A stretch of 64,000 nt of DNA from DAOUJH01 sp965248955 (GCA_965248955.1 OZ252212.1:1302001-1366000); one strand, 5' to 3'. Counted from the stretch's first letter, positions 43,514 to 52,958 are shown. Numbers and translations: made by a program. The notes: generated from the letters alone by a model not told the origin.

Positions 43514-46324
43514 ATGGCTAAAGACAACCAGGGAGAGCTCATGGAGAGAAGGCCTCTCCTCATGCTCATGGACGGCAATGCAATGGTGCATCGCGCCTAC
43601 CATGCCATTCAGCAGCCAATGACGGTGCGGCGCACAGGACAGGAGGTCCGGGGCGTCTACGGCTTCACCAACACCTTCCTCAGGGCCGTTTCAGACTGGA
43701 AGCCTACCCATTGCGCCATAGCCTTTGACGTCAAAGGCCCCACCTTTCGTCACAAACAGTACAAAGAGTACAAAGCACAGCGTCCGCCCACCGCGCCTGA
43801 GCTTCACGCCCAGTTTCCACTGGTGCGGCAGGTGCTGGAGGCATTTGAGGTACCCATCTACGAAATGGAGGGCTACGAGGCGGATGACATCATAGGCACG
43901 CTGTGCGCTGAGGCTGAAAAGGCCGGCCTGGACACCATAATCCTCACCGGGGACACAGACACCCTTCAACTGGTCTCGCCCCATATAAGAGTTGTGCTGA
44001 GCTACAGCGTTCAGCAGCAAAAGGTATACGACGTTCCAGCCGTGCGCGAACGGTACGGCGGCCTCGGCCCGAAACACATCCCCGACATCAAAGCACTGGA
44101 GGGAGATCCATCCGACAACATACCGGGCGTACCCGGGATAGGCCGCGGCACGGCTGTGAAGCTCATCCTGCAGTTCCAGAGCCTGGATGACCTGTACCAG
44201 CGCCTGGATGAGGTGAAACCTCCACGCATTCAGCAGTTGTTGCGAGACCATGAGGAAGCGGCCTTCGACGGTAGAGAGTTGACCACTATCGTCAGAGACA
44301 TGCCGGTGGACCTTGACCCAGAGGTAGTGAAGTTCGGGAACTTCAACCGGGACCGGGTAGCCGGCGCACTGCGAGACCTTGAATTCATCAGCATGATCAA
44401 CCGGGTTCCCGGCGGGGACGGCGCTGCACATGCGCGTCATCAGCAAGGCACCCTACTGTTTCCGGACGAACCCGCCGAAGGCGAGGCGGAGCCGGTCAAA
44501 CAGAGCGTGGAACGAGATTACCGCTGTGTGAACACCATAGAGGCACTGGAAACTCTGGTAGAAGAGCTTCGGACGGTTGGACACTTTGCCTTTGATACGG
44601 AGACGTCCAGCATAGACCCCATGCGGTCCGACCTCGTTGGCCTGTCGTTCTCGGCAAAGGAGGGGCAGGGCTTCTACGTTCCCGTGGGCCACGCCGAAGG
44701 CCGTCAAATATCCCTGGGTGAGGCGCTGGAAGCGCTGAAGCCGCTCCTTCAAGACCCGTCTATAGCCAAGACGGCGCACAAGGCCAGCTTCGACATGACA
44801 GTCCTCCAGAATTACGATGTTCAGGTGCAGGGACTGGAGTTCGACTCTATGATCGCGGCGCAGCTTCTGGGTCACAACGCCATCCGCTTGAAGCAGCTGG
44901 CGTTTCAACTCCTGCAGGAGGATATGACGCCCCTCACGTCGCTCATTGGCACGGGTCGAAAGCAGATCACCTTTGATAAGGTGTCCATCGAAGACGCCAC
45001 CCCCTACGCCGCGGCTGACGCCGACATTGCAGGCCGGCTAAGGACCAACCTGGAGCCCAAGCTGGAGAGAAGAGGAGTGCGGAATGTACTTGAAGAGATA
45101 GAGATGCCGTTGATCCCCGCACTGGTGGATATGCAAACCAACGGCATCATTGTAGACACTGATGAGCTTCGCCGGATGTCCGACAGCATTAGCCAGGAGC
45201 TGGGTGGCGTTGAAGATGAAGTGTACAGGGAAGCCGGAGAGCGGTTCAACATCAACTCGCCGCAGCAGCTGGGGAACATCCTGTTCGAGAAGCTGTTACC
45301 GCCGGCAAGACTGCGCGAGCTTGAACTACCTGCGCCCAAGCGCACCAAGACCGGCTATTCCACCGATGCATCCGTGCTGGAAACCCTCAAAGACGCCAGC
45401 CCCGTGGTGGCCAAGGTTCTGCGTTACCGTGAGTTGAGCAAGCTCAAGTCCACCTACCTAGACGCTCTACCCACTCTGGTGAACCCCAAAACAGGTAGGG
45501 TGCACACCAACTACAACCAGGTGGGCTCGACTACAGGACGGTTCTCCTCCAGCGACCCTAACTTGCAGAACATCCCCATCCGCACCGAGCTGGGCAGGCA
45601 GGTGAGACGCGCCTTCAAGGCCGAGCCGGGCTGGAGCCTGATCGCCGCCGACTACTCACAGATAGAGCTCCGTATCCTTGCTCATTTGTCCCAGGACCAG
45701 GGCCTGCTGGACGCGTTCTACCGCGACGAGGATATCCACGCCGCCACGGCGTCCCAGGTGTACGGAGTGCCCATTGAGCAAGTCACGGCGGACATGCGGC
45801 GCTTGGCCAAGGTGATGAACTTTGGCATAATCTATGGTCTATCGGCGCATGGCATGTCCCAGCAGACCAACCTGGACATGCAGGAAAGCGCCGCCTTCAT
45901 CGAAAGCTATTTCGCCAAGTACCCTGGCATCAGGTTCTATATCGAGGAGGCCAAGCAGCAGGCCCGGGAGAGACGCTATTCTGAGACTATGCTGGGCAGG
46001 CAGCGATTCCTGCCGGAGATAAACCACTCCAACATCCACACCCGGCAGGCCGCGGAGCGCATCGCCATCAACATGCCCATCCAGGGCACGGCGGCGGACA
46101 TCATAAAGATAGCCATGATACGGATTCACAACCGCATGAAAGAGAACGAATTGGAAGGCCGTATGCTCCTGCAGGTGCACGACGAGCTCATCTTTGAGGC
46201 GCCGCCCCGGGAGATGGAGACAATTAAGGACATGATTCTGGAATTGATGCCTTCAGCTTTGGAATTGAGCGTTCCTTTGAAAGTGGACCTCAAGATGGGC
46301 CCCACCTGGGGAGACCTGGAGTAG
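43514..46324 (+). CDS. polA: DNA polymerase I
   Basis: 936 residues, full three-domain Pol I. 5'-nuclease (1-~290): LMLMDGNAMVHRAYHAI, YEADDIIGTL, ILTGDTDTLQLV, IKALEGDPSDNIPGVPGIG. Proofreading domain (~330-510) keeps the metal ligands: FAFDTETSS, KASFDMTVL and YAAADADIAGRL, so unlike Taq it may proofread. Polymerase: motif A IAADYSQIELRILAHLSQD, O-helix RRLAKVMNFGIIYGLSAHGMS, motif C LLQVHDELIFEAP. AGGAGAG precedes the ATG. Repairs gaps and removes RNA primers. pyk follows after 11 bases, likely cotranscribed. Confidence 0.97.
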   Translation: MAKDNQGELMERRPLLMLMDGNAMVHRAYHAIQQPMTVRRTGQEVRGVYGFTNTFLRAVSDWKPTHCAIAFDVKGPTFRHKQYKEYKAQRPPTAPELHAQFPLVRQVLEAFEVPIYEMEGYEADDIIGTLCAEAEKAGLDTIILTGDTDTLQLVSPHIRVVLSYSVQQQKVYDVPAVRERYGGLGPKHIPDIKALEGDPSDNIPGVPGIGRGTAVKLILQFQSLDDLYQRLDEVKPPRIQQLLRDHEEAAFDGRELTTIVRDMPVDLDPEVVKFGNFNRDRVAGALRDLEFISMINRVPGGDGAAHARHQQGTLLFPDEPAEGEAEPVKQSVERDYRCVNTIEALETLVEELRTVGHFAFDTETSSIDPMRSDLVGLSFSAKEGQGFYVPVGHAEGRQISLGEALEALKPLLQDPSIAKTAHKASFDMTVLQNYDVQVQGLEFDSMIAAQLLGHNAIRLKQLAFQLLQEDMTPLTSLIGTGRKQITFDKVSIEDATPYAAADADIAGRLRTNLEPKLERRGVRNVLEEIEMPLIPALVDMQTNGIIVDTDELRRMSDSISQELGGVEDEVYREAGERFNINSPQQLGNILFEKLLPPARLRELELPAPKRTKTGYSTDASVLETLKDASPVVAKVLRYRELSKLKSTYLDALPTLVNPKTGRVHTNYNQVGSTTGRFSSSDPNLQNIPIRTELGRQVRRAFKAEPGWSLIAADYSQIELRILAHLSQDQGLLDAFYRDEDIHAATASQVYGVPIEQVTADMRRLAKVMNFGIIYGLSAHGMSQQTNLDMQESAAFIESYFAKYPGIRFYIEEAKQQARERRYSETMLGRQRFLPEINHSNIHTRQAAERIAINMPIQGTAADIIKIAMIRIHNRMKENELEGRMLLQVHDELIFEAPPREMETIKDMILELMPSALELSVPLKVDLKMGPTWGDLE

Positions 46325-46335
46325 GAAATGTCCCC

Positions 46336-47754
46336 ATGCGCGCCGTAAAGATTGTTGCCACCATAGGCCCAGCCACGTCTTCTCCTCAACGGATCGAGGA
46401 ATTGATCCGCGCCGGCGTGGATGTGGTGCGCCTCAACTTCTCCCACGGGTCGCATGAAGACCACGCCCAGCTTGTGCAGATCGTTCGTGACGCGGCGCAA
46501 CGGCTGGATAGACACGTGGCCGTGCTTCAGGATCTGCAGGGACCCCGTATGCGTACCGGCCCATTGAGAAACGGCACCGCCCTGGAATTGGAGCAGGACT
46601 CGGAGCTCCTCATCTGCCATGACCAGGTGGAGGGCCAGGATGGCAGAATAAGCAGCACATACCCTGACATATACCGCTTCGTGTCGCCGGGGAACCGTCT
46701 CCTTCTCGACGACGGCCGCCTGGAAGCGGAGGTAGTCACCGTAGAGGGGCGGGACATCAGGTGTCGCGTCGTCAAAGGGGGACTGCTCGGCGCATACCAG
46801 GGCATCAACCTGCCTGGCGTCATCCTGGATATTCCCACGTTCACTGAAAAAGACCGGGCCGACCTTGAGGTGGGCCTGGACATTGGCGTTGACTGGGTGG
46901 CGATGAGCTTCGTGAGGAGCGGCGGCGACGCCAGACCACTGCGCGAGATGATGCGCCAATACCGCATGCGGTTGCCGCTGATAGCCAAGGTGGAGCGGGC
47001 AATGGCGCTGCGCAACCTGGAAGGTATCCTGAACGCTTTCGACGGCGTGATGGTGGCCCGTGGCGACATGGGGGTTGAGCTTTCCACGGAAGAGGTGCCC
47101 GTATGGCAGAAGACCATAATCCATCAGGCTCGCCACAAGGGCAAAGTAACCATAGTAGCCACGCAGATGCTGGAGTCCATGATCAACGAGCCAAGCCCCA
47201 CCCGCGCCGAGGCTTCCGACGTGGCCAACGCCGTGTGGGAAGGGGCTGACGCCGTGATGCTCAGTGGAGAGACGGCCATAGGGTCATACCCTGTAGAGGC
47301 GGTGGAGGTGATGGCTCGCATCATCCAGAAAGCCCAGGAAATCTACGTGCCGGAAGAAACCGGCGTGACGGGCAGATACCGGCGGGAGGCTCAAGCTGTG
47401 GCGCGGGCCGCTTGCAGCCTGGCCGGCGACCTTGATGCTCGTGCAATCGTGGTTTTGACCCGCTCCGGCGTAACGGCGCACCGCGTGTCTAAGAACCGGC
47501 CTGCCGTGCCCATCCTGGCGCTGACCCGGGAGCCGAACGTGGCCCGGCAACTGAACCTGTGGTGGGGCGTGCTCCCCATAGTCGCCGACCTGCCGCAGGT
47601 CACCGCGGACACATCCAGCATTGTGGAAGAGGTGCTGATGCAGAAGAACCTGGTGCAGCGCGGCGACAGGATAGTCCTGGTCGGCTCGTCGCCGTTCACC
47701 GCGCTCGCTCCCACCAACTTCCTCAAAGTACACAGGGTGGGTGCGTATGTATGA
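46336..47754 (+). CDS. pyk: pyruvate kinase
   Basis: 472 residues. Converts PEP and ADP to pyruvate and ATP, last step of glycolysis. Seen: VKIVATIGPATSSPQRIEELIRAGVDVVRLNFSHGSHEDH, LQDLQGPRMRTGPL, VDWVAMSFVRSGGD, IAKVERAMALRNLEGIL, MVARGDMGVELSTEEVPVWQK, TIVATQMLESMINEPSPTRAEASDVANAVWEGADAVMLSGETAIGSYP. The usual GPKIR is GPRMR here. Standard length without an extra PEP-utiliser domain. Confidence 0.96.
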   Translation: MRAVKIVATIGPATSSPQRIEELIRAGVDVVRLNFSHGSHEDHAQLVQIVRDAAQRLDRHVAVLQDLQGPRMRTGPLRNGTALELEQDSELLICHDQVEGQDGRISSTYPDIYRFVSPGNRLLLDDGRLEAEVVTVEGRDIRCRVVKGGLLGAYQGINLPGVILDIPTFTEKDRADLEVGLDIGVDWVAMSFVRSGGDARPLREMMRQYRMRLPLIAKVERAMALRNLEGILNAFDGVMVARGDMGVELSTEEVPVWQKTIIHQARHKGKVTIVATQMLESMINEPSPTRAEASDVANAVWEGADAVMLSGETAIGSYPVEAVEVMARIIQKAQEIYVPEETGVTGRYRREAQAVARAACSLAGDLDARAIVVLTRSGVTAHRVSKNRPAVPILALTREPNVARQLNLWWGVLPIVADLPQVTADTSSIVEEVLMQKNLVQRGDRIVLVGSSPFTALAPTNFLKVHRVGAYV

Positions 47755-47797
47755 TATATAGCAAGGATAGACCACGTTGGCATCCCAGGAGGCAATC

Positions 47798-48265
47798 ATG
47801 GCATTGAACGACCAGCAACTGATGCAGATGGCAATAGACGAAGCGCTGAGGGGCCTTGAATTAGGCGACCAGCCATTCGGGGCGGTGCTTGCCAGGGACG
47901 GCGAGGTTATAGCCACCGGACGCAACCTGGAGTACAGCACCTTTGATCCCACGGCCCACGCCGAAACTGAGGCGTTGCGCAATGCCGGCACCTCCACTAA
48001 AACTTTGCGCTTCCCCGGGGCCACACTTTACGCATCCTGGGAGCCATGCCCCATGTGCCTTGGCGCAATCATGGCGGCGGGCGTGAGCAGGCTGGTTCTG
48101 GGCGGCAGATTCAGCGGCAGGCAGGGACAGTACAGCGGCTATTCGGTGGAGCGGCTGATAGAACTGGCGGAATTCCAGGACAAGCTGTCGCTGACCACAG
48201 GAGTGCTGCATGAGGAAAGCGAACGTTTCGTAGGTGAGTGGCGGGCTCAACAGAGCGCCCAGTGA
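47798..48265 (+). CDS. nucleoside/guanine deaminase-like CDA-family enzyme
   Basis: 155 residues from the ATG at 47798, which has AGGAGG 5 bases upstream. Zinc ligands and proton shuttle: PTAHAETEALRNAG (HAE) and WEPCPMCLGAIMAAGVSRLVLGGR (PCxxC). Similar to guanine deaminase and TadA branches; the C-terminal LSLTTGVLHEESERFVGEW is closer to small guanine/nucleoside deaminases than to TadA. Function: deamination of a nucleobase or nucleoside. mutM starts one base after its stop. Confidence 0.8.
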   Translation: MALNDQQLMQMAIDEALRGLELGDQPFGAVLARDGEVIATGRNLEYSTFDPTAHAETEALRNAGTSTKTLRFPGATLYASWEPCPMCLGAIMAAGVSRLVLGGRFSGRQGQYSGYSVERLIELAEFQDKLSLTTGVLHEESERFVGEWRAQQSAQ

Positions 48266-48266
48266 G

Positions 48267-49076
48267 ATGCCAGAGCTGCCGGAAGTAGAAGCGGTGCGTC
48301 TTGCACTGGTTGAGGCTGGCATAGTGGAGTCCCGCATCACCGGCGTCACGTTGAACTATCCAAAGGCCGTCCTGGAGCCGTCGGCTGCCGAGTTCGTGGA
48401 CCGCCTGCGAGACCGCGTCGTGCTGGATGCGGGAAGACGCGCCAAATACCTCTATTTCCCCCTGGACAAGGGTGCGCTCGTTGTCCATCTACGCATGACA
48501 GGGAACCTCAAGATTGAAGCGGAGGAGGAGTCTGCCGAGCGTGTGCCCACTGCCGTGTTCTCGCTCTCTACCGGCGGGGAGATGCGGTTTTATGATAGGA
48601 GACACCTGGGCAAGCTATGGCTTGTGGAGGACGTAGAGCCGCTGTTTGGAGGCTTGGGGCCGGAGCCACTGGGGCCGGATTTCACCGCGGACTGGTTGAA
48701 AGATAGGTTGTCGTCTAGGAACGCTCCCATCAAACCGCTGCTCATGGAGCAGGATATAGCCGCCGGAGTGGGCAACATCTACGCCGACGAGGCGCTGTTC
48801 TGCGCCCGGATACACCCCAACCGCTCCGCCTCCAAGCTCGCGGATGAAGAGGTGGGCCGCTTGCAGGCTTGCATTGTAGAAGTCTTGCAGAGGGCGGTTG
48901 GCGTGCTGGCGCCGCTGATTACCGGGGGAGCGTCTCCCACGTTATCGGAAACAGGCCACGAGGCGCTGCGCGTGCCCCGGAGGGTGGACGAGCCGTGCAG
49001 CAAGTGCGGCAAGCCGGTGAAGAGGCTGGTGATCAGGGGGCGCAGCGCCTACTTCTGCAGCGCCTGCCAGGGGTAG
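48267..49076 (+). CDS. mutM: formamidopyrimidine-DNA glycosylase
   Basis: 269 residues. Starts MPELPEVEAVRLAL with catalytic Pro2 and Glu3. Removes 8-oxoguanine and FaPy lesions, with beta/delta lyase activity. Other features: ALVVHLRMTGNL, GVGNIYADEALFCARIHP (helix-2-turn-helix), and C-terminal zinc finger SKCGKPVKRLVIRGRSAYFCSACQG. The start is ATG at 48267. The stop codon is TAG created by the left end of a transposable-type unit; the downstream direct repeat shows the ancestral end was probably GGG TAA. Confidence 0.96.
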   Translation: MPELPEVEAVRLALVEAGIVESRITGVTLNYPKAVLEPSAAEFVDRLRDRVVLDAGRRAKYLYFPLDKGALVVHLRMTGNLKIEAEEESAERVPTAVFSLSTGGEMRFYDRRHLGKLWLVEDVEPLFGGLGPEPLGPDFTADWLKDRLSSRNAPIKPLLMEQDIAAGVGNIYADEALFCARIHPNRSASKLADEEVGRLQACIVEVLQRAVGVLAPLITGGASPTLSETGHEALRVPRRVDEPCSKCGKPVKRLVIRGRSAYFCSACQG

Positions 49077-49078
49077 GG

Positions 49079-49792
49079 CTATCGCATTAAACCTTGCGGA
49101 TCAACTTTGATCACCTCCGCTTGTCCCACATTGCCCCCAAGGCTCGCGTAAACATCCCCCTTTTCCAATTCCAAGCGACTTATCGCGTTCAGGAAATCAA
49201 TAGTGTCTCCACTGATGTTAGTGACGAACACGTTGGGGCCTCCCCACTGAAGAATATCCTCAACCCCAGCAAACACCAACTCTCTGTTGTACACACCCTG
49301 AACGGATTCTGAGAAGTCGACGGGGATGCGACCAAATCTCACCCTCTTATCGACTATCTCCTGGCTATGGATGGAAATATCGTCTCCTATTTCATCCTGC
49401 CAGTCGGTGTCAATAAACACTTCTATGTGCAACTTTGCAGGATCGCCTTCCATCCACATCACGGCAAAGAAGTCGCTAACCCCGTCCCCCGGCGATAATA
49501 CTGGCGATATCTTCAGAGGAGGGTCCTCAAGTGAGGTCCGGCCGATCTCCAGAGCACCGGACATCGTAGCGAAACCGAATCTCAGGTTGCTGTCGTTGAA
49601 GTCGAGTTCAATTTGATTCTCCGGGTTCAACCTAGCTGAGCCATCACTTGCCATCTCCAAGTTAACTCGAACTGCGCCATCAGCTTCTCTCTGGGCGTAC
49701 GGTGGCAATTGGTTCTGATTTTCGGGTGAGGTACATGCCGACAATGCCAAGATTGCAAGTGACGCAGATACCAGTTTGCTTGGGAAGCACAT
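49079..49792 (-). CDS. hypothetical lipoprotein carried in the TIR unit
   Basis: About 237 residues from the ATG at 49792 (AAGAAGG upstream). Signal peptide with lipobox LALSAC (Cys20), then acidic beta-rich text (NLEMASDGSARLNPENQIELDFNDSNLRFGFATMSGALEIG...). Ends WGGPNVFVTNISGDTIDFLNAISRLELEKGDVYASLGGNVG. No family recognised; the whole reads like an extracellular binding or adhesion lipoprotein. Its stop codon is formed by the left terminal repeat of the unit, so it is passenger cargo of the element. Frame appears intact. Confidence 0.65.
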   Translation of the reverse strand: MCFPSKLVSASLAILALSACTSPENQNQLPPYAQREADGAVRVNLEMASDGSARLNPENQIELDFNDSNLRFGFATMSGALEIGRTSLEDPPLKISPVLSPGDGVSDFFAVMWMEGDPAKLHIEVFIDTDWQDEIGDDISIHSQEIVDKRVRFGRIPVDFSESVQGVYNRELVFAGVEDILQWGGPNVFVTNISGDTIDFLNAISRLELEKGDVYASLGGNVGQAEVIKVDPQGLMR

Positions 49793-50016
49793 GGTCAAGA
49801 CCTTCTTGAAGATTCCGGGTGGTTCCATCTCGGGCTTTGTCAGTTGCTTCACGACCTTGTGGAAATCGCTTCCCTACCCACTAAGCATCGCATTGGTTAA
49901 ATGTACTGTAGACAGTGATGGTACAGGTGCAGATGAAGCAACAGGGGATTTCTTTACCATTTAGGAAATGATATCTCTAAAGCCGATTCCCCGTAAACGG
50001 CGATGGTAGTGGCGGG

Positions 50017-50183
50017 TAGGGCTATCGCATTAGAAATTCTGAAGCCTTATTGAGGTTAGAAATGCAACCGCCAACCGCAAAATTCGAGTGACGGGAGGCC
50101 AGAATCTCTTGAGGAAATATCTGAGAGTTTGATGCCAACAGTGCTGACTACCGGCCTGGAATTTTTCTAACGCGATAGCCCTG
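50017..50183. repeat. 167-bp miniature inverted-repeat element
   Basis: Arms TAGGGCTATCGCATTAGAAA (50017-50036) and, on the complement, CAGGGCTATCGCGTTAGAAA form an almost perfect inverted repeat around about 125 bases of non-coding sequence. It may be a MITE derivative of the same family that supplies the outer left end at 49074. It has no open frame of interest. Confidence 0.6.
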
Positions 50184-50244
50184 CTGCCAGGGGTAATCCA
50201 CCTTGCGGCTGGATGGCTGCCTTGCTATAGTTTGCTTCATTGGA

Positions 50245-50337
50245 GGAGGGATCGCATAGAGGCCTAGTGCGCCCGCCTGCTAAGCGGGTTGGGGGTGTTG
50301 AGCCCCCTCGCGGGTTCGAATCCCGCTCCCTCCGCCA
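50245..50337 (+). tRNA. tRNA-Ser (anticodon GCT)
   Basis: Class II tRNA: acceptor GGAGGGA/TCCCTCC, anticodon stem CCCGC/GCGGG with loop CTGCTAA, long variable arm TTGGGGGTGTTGAGCCCCCT, T arm GCGGG-TTCGAAT-CCCGC, discriminator G and encoded CCA. Integrase remnants follow immediately, so it is probably the attachment site of past islands. Confidence 0.96.
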
Positions 50338-50482
50338 TGTCTTCTAGCTAAAAGGGCTTGATCTACCCCGTTCACTGCGTGAGTTAGCTGTATCCATGAT
50401 ACTTCAAGGAGAGTTAAACGGCGTGCTACTGCTTTAGGGAGCGCTGAAGAATGGTATACAGAAGAGTGGAGACACTTCAATC

Positions 50483-50791
50483 GTGAAAAGCACCGGCCGC
50501 CATCCATACAATGCACTGTCCGCTGTCTTTGTTCGTAACGTCAAGAACTCTGGAATGTATGCTGATGGTAATGGTCTCTATCTAAGAGTAGACGAATCAG
50601 GGGCCAGGCGTTGGGTACAGCGTATCGTGATTCGGGGCAGGCGTCGCAATCTAGGACTTGGGGGATGGCCGCTAGTCTCACTCAAAGAGGCAAGAGAAAA
50701 GGCCGCCGTCAGTGTAGATGCAAACGAGATATGGCAGATAGAGATGGCCTTCATCTTCTCCAGCGGTTCGGCCCCTGACATCAAGTGGTAG
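50483..50791 (+). pseudogene. int: P4-type integrase N-terminal fragment
   Basis: From the GTG at 50483 the frame reads GRHPYNALSAVFVRNVKNSGMYADGNGLYLRVDESGARRWVQRIVIRGRRRNLGLGGWPLVSLKEAREKA, the arm-binding DUF4102 domain of P4/CP4-type tyrosine integrases. After REKA it diverges into SVDANEIWQIEMAFIF and stops at 102 codons, so the catalytic domain is missing. Located 145 bases from tRNA-Ser, the classic position of a tRNA-integrated island. It is diverged from the other two fragments (52934 and 60304). Confidence 0.8.
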
Positions 50792-50989
50792 AACCCAGGT
50801 GCATTCGGGAAGAGTACCTGGGTTCTTACAAGGCGCGGTTGTCAATGATCCCTTGAATGAGCTGTTGGTGGTCCCTCAAAGTACGACATGGGCTGTCGTT
50901 GGATACGTCGTTCAGTGTCACGTTGGAGCTGGGTACTGATAGCTCGGCCTCTCCAGCTCCTTCCTCTTCATTGTTCCGTGTCGCACCGC

Positions 50990-51595
50990 TCATGGAGCCC
51001 ACCACATCGCCGGACGCGGGGTCAGTCCCTGGCTGGACGGGGTGTATACAGCGACTGTTGGCGGTTCATTTCTGTATCGTCTAATCACTCCCACAGCATC
51101 AACTGGGATGCCCAACTGAGGAAGAAGCACCGGTAGGGACTCTGCTATTCGTTGCTCATCGACCCCCCATACATGGATCGTCTCGCGAGTCTGATCGGAA
51201 CCCTCATGTATGGTGGGGCGGAGGTTGTCCAGTGGGAACAAGGTACCGGAAGTACCGATGTTCGGACTGACCATGACCCATCTAATCCCGATTGTATTGC
51301 CTGCCGATACAGCGAAACGGTTCAATACCACCGTCCAGCGCCACAGCTCCTCGAAGTCGTACTTCACCGGGATTATGACCAATCCTTCACTGATCTCAAC
51401 GCCCTTCCAACGAACAAACTCCTCTCTGGCGGCATCGATATTGGCTTCTTCACCGGGAGGCGCCTTCACCTGAACGAACTTGGCGTGCCAACCGGCGATG
51501 CCCAGTTCAGGGAATCGTCTCGACATACGACAGGAGGTACTACGGAGGATCAGGCGCCGCTGCTCAACGCAGTCCAACTCTGGAAAGCTGGTCAC
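50990..51595 (-). pseudogene. hypothetical lipoprotein, C-terminal piece (frameshifted)
   Basis: The frame from GTG 51595 reads TSFPELDC... RRFPELGIAGWHAKFVQVKAPPGEEANIDAAREEF and LVIIPVKYDFEELWRWTVVLNRFAVSAGNTIGIRWV, ending ETIHVWGVDEQRIAESLPVLLPQLGIPVDAVGVIRRYRNEPPTVAVY. It overlaps the preceding frame (51564-52232) by 32 bases and continues its sense, so both are one roughly 410-residue protein split by a frameshift. Function unknown. The LVIIPVKYDFEELW text has normal protein composition. Confidence 0.55.
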
Positions 51596-52232
51596 GTCTC
51601 ACCTCCGACACGTCGAAGCTATCTGGTACATACTCCACCGTTCTGTCGGATACCTTGGGCCACACTTGAGTCCAAGAGGCCCAGCCTCCCATCTGGAGTC
51701 GTGCCTCAGCGCCACCTGTACGCAGGATGATCACATTGTAGGGTATAGACTGTGGGACCATTCGGCTAGACCATAACGTGTAATCCTGGACGTACGTCGC
51801 CTGGTCTGGCCACCTTTTCACAAACTCGCTCCCCTTCACAAAGAAGTACTGGCCTAACTCCCTAAACAACCAAGAATCGACCTCTTTCAGGTAGTTGAAG
51901 AAGATGTACAGAGTGCCTCCGCCATCATCGTAGAGCCCCTCCACCTCGAGGACCCCCTCGGCCTCGGCCTGTTCAATGACATAACAGTGCATTGGCTCTG
52001 CCGACAGCGCTCCACCCCAGCAGTCGCCGGTCTCGATGGCTGACATCGGTGTGGAAGCAGAACCAGGCGTTTGCCCGGAAGTAGGATTCGTTGGTTCAGA
52101 GGTGATTTCAGGTTCGGGATTGTCGCAAGCAACGACGACCAGCGCCAGGAGGACCAGCAGTCCTCCTATGATGCCAAGCCTCAGAACGCCCAATCGCCCT
52201 CTCAATCCTAACTCCCTGATGTGAAGCCTCAT
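51564..52232 (-). pseudogene. hypothetical lipoprotein, N-terminal piece (frameshifted)
   Basis: 222 codons. Signal peptide LGIIGGLLVLLALVVVAC with lipobox VVAC, then a Pro/Thr/Ser linker (SEPTNPTSGQTPGSASTP) and a globular part: TGDCWGGALSAEPMHCYVIEQAEAEGVLEVEGLYDDGGGTLYIFF, and ARLQMGGWASWTQVWPKV. Ends DSFDVSEVRRDQLSRVGLR and stops just where the C-terminal piece takes over in another frame. Exported, surface-anchored if expressed. No family recognised. Confidence 0.6.
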
Positions 52233-52442
52233 CGAATAACCATCCTAATTCCTCATATGAGATTGTCTCGCTGCAGGAAGGTCCTCTGTCCTGCCGCACC
52301 ACTCACCCACTGCTTGGAAATGAGCCTATAATGAGTAGGACGTATCGACTCAAGAAAAGGTTCCCCGATGGCAACGAAGCCCACCGCTCTGCCAACGAAC
52401 CTGGATTGTTCGCTGCACCCGCCCCGGTCACCTACTTCAGTT

Positions 52443-52600
52443 CGGATACGGCCTGGCCCCTTCGCGCGGCCTCTGTGGCCTTTCCGGGCTCTTCGACATA
52501 TCTGTACACCGTTCTTGCACTGACACCCAGCACCTCGGCAATCCTGGGGTACGTCATGCCTGGTGGAAGAGGGTTCTAGCCCTTCTTACATTCCGTCGCC
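52443..52600 (-). pseudogene. helix-turn-helix fragment of a recombinase/transposon protein
   Basis: The complement reads LPPGMTYPRIAEVLGVSARTVYRYVEEPGKATEAARRG, a clear HTH of the type at the C-terminus of resolvases and invertases. Upstream in another frame RRRNVRRARTL resembles the preceding linker. No catalytic domain follows, so this is a relic. It is located between the lipoprotein genes and the integrase/IS3 fragments. Confidence 0.5.
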
Positions 52601-52691
52601 TTACCTCACTGGGAGGACGATAGCCGTCTGCTATGCACTTCGGGTAGGGCACTGCAGGCTGCGAGTGCAATCATAACCACACCCTCTGTCT

Positions 52692-52958
52692 CTATAGATT
52701 TCGGACCCGTGCCGTTTCACTTCTTACCTCCCTTTGTTGAAATTCTGCACAGTAGAGGCAGAGGGCAGGCGACCTCTCGTCGCAGCCCTGCTCTCCGACA
52801 ACGCAGCCCTCATAGTCGTAGACGAACCTGACGATGTTCTCCAGGAACACCCACTTGTCGATGCCGGCGGTGAGTATGGCGTCCTTGTGTGCGTCGTCTA
52901 TATTTTCGTAAAGCTCTCCCCAGATGGTTGCAAATGGCACGCAGTGGGCCGCATCCAA
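52692..52958 (-). CDS. hypothetical 88-aa ORF starting inside an integrase fragment
   Basis: The frame reads AAHCVPFATIWGELYENIDDAHKDAILTAGIDKWVFLENIVRFVYDYEGCVVGEQGCDERS, with protein-like composition and four Cys toward the end. The first nine codons are antisense to the integrase repeat at 52934-52958, so the start may be a fusion created by insertion of that repeat and the true gene may be 5'-truncated. No family recognised. Confidence 0.3.
   Translation of the reverse strand: MDAAHCVPFATIWGELYENIDDAHKDAILTAGIDKWVFLENIVRFVYDYEGCVVGEQGCDERSPALCLYCAEFQQREVRSETARVRNL

Larger units (their letters stand above)
49074..50183. mobile_element. 1.1-kb unit with terminal inverted repeats and target-site duplication, no transposase
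   Basis: The left end is TAGGGCTATCGCATTA (49074-49089) and the right end, read on the complement, is CAGGGCTATCGCGTTAGAAA (from 50183 down). The flanks are direct repeats CTGCCAGGGGTA (49064-49075 and 50184-50195): a 10-12 bp target duplication straddling the mutM stop codon. Inside are one lipoprotein gene and a second, direct copy of the left end (TAGGGCTATCGCATTAGAAA at 50017-50036). No transposase is present, so it would need to move in trans. The end pattern (C/T)AGGGCT with ~10-bp duplication resembles ISAs1-type elements; this is tentative. Confidence 0.7.

Noticed and set aside
46126..47136. 336-codon minus-strand frame opposite polA and pyk
   Set aside because: Lies across two unmistakable genes on the plus strand; composition is that of a shadow frame.
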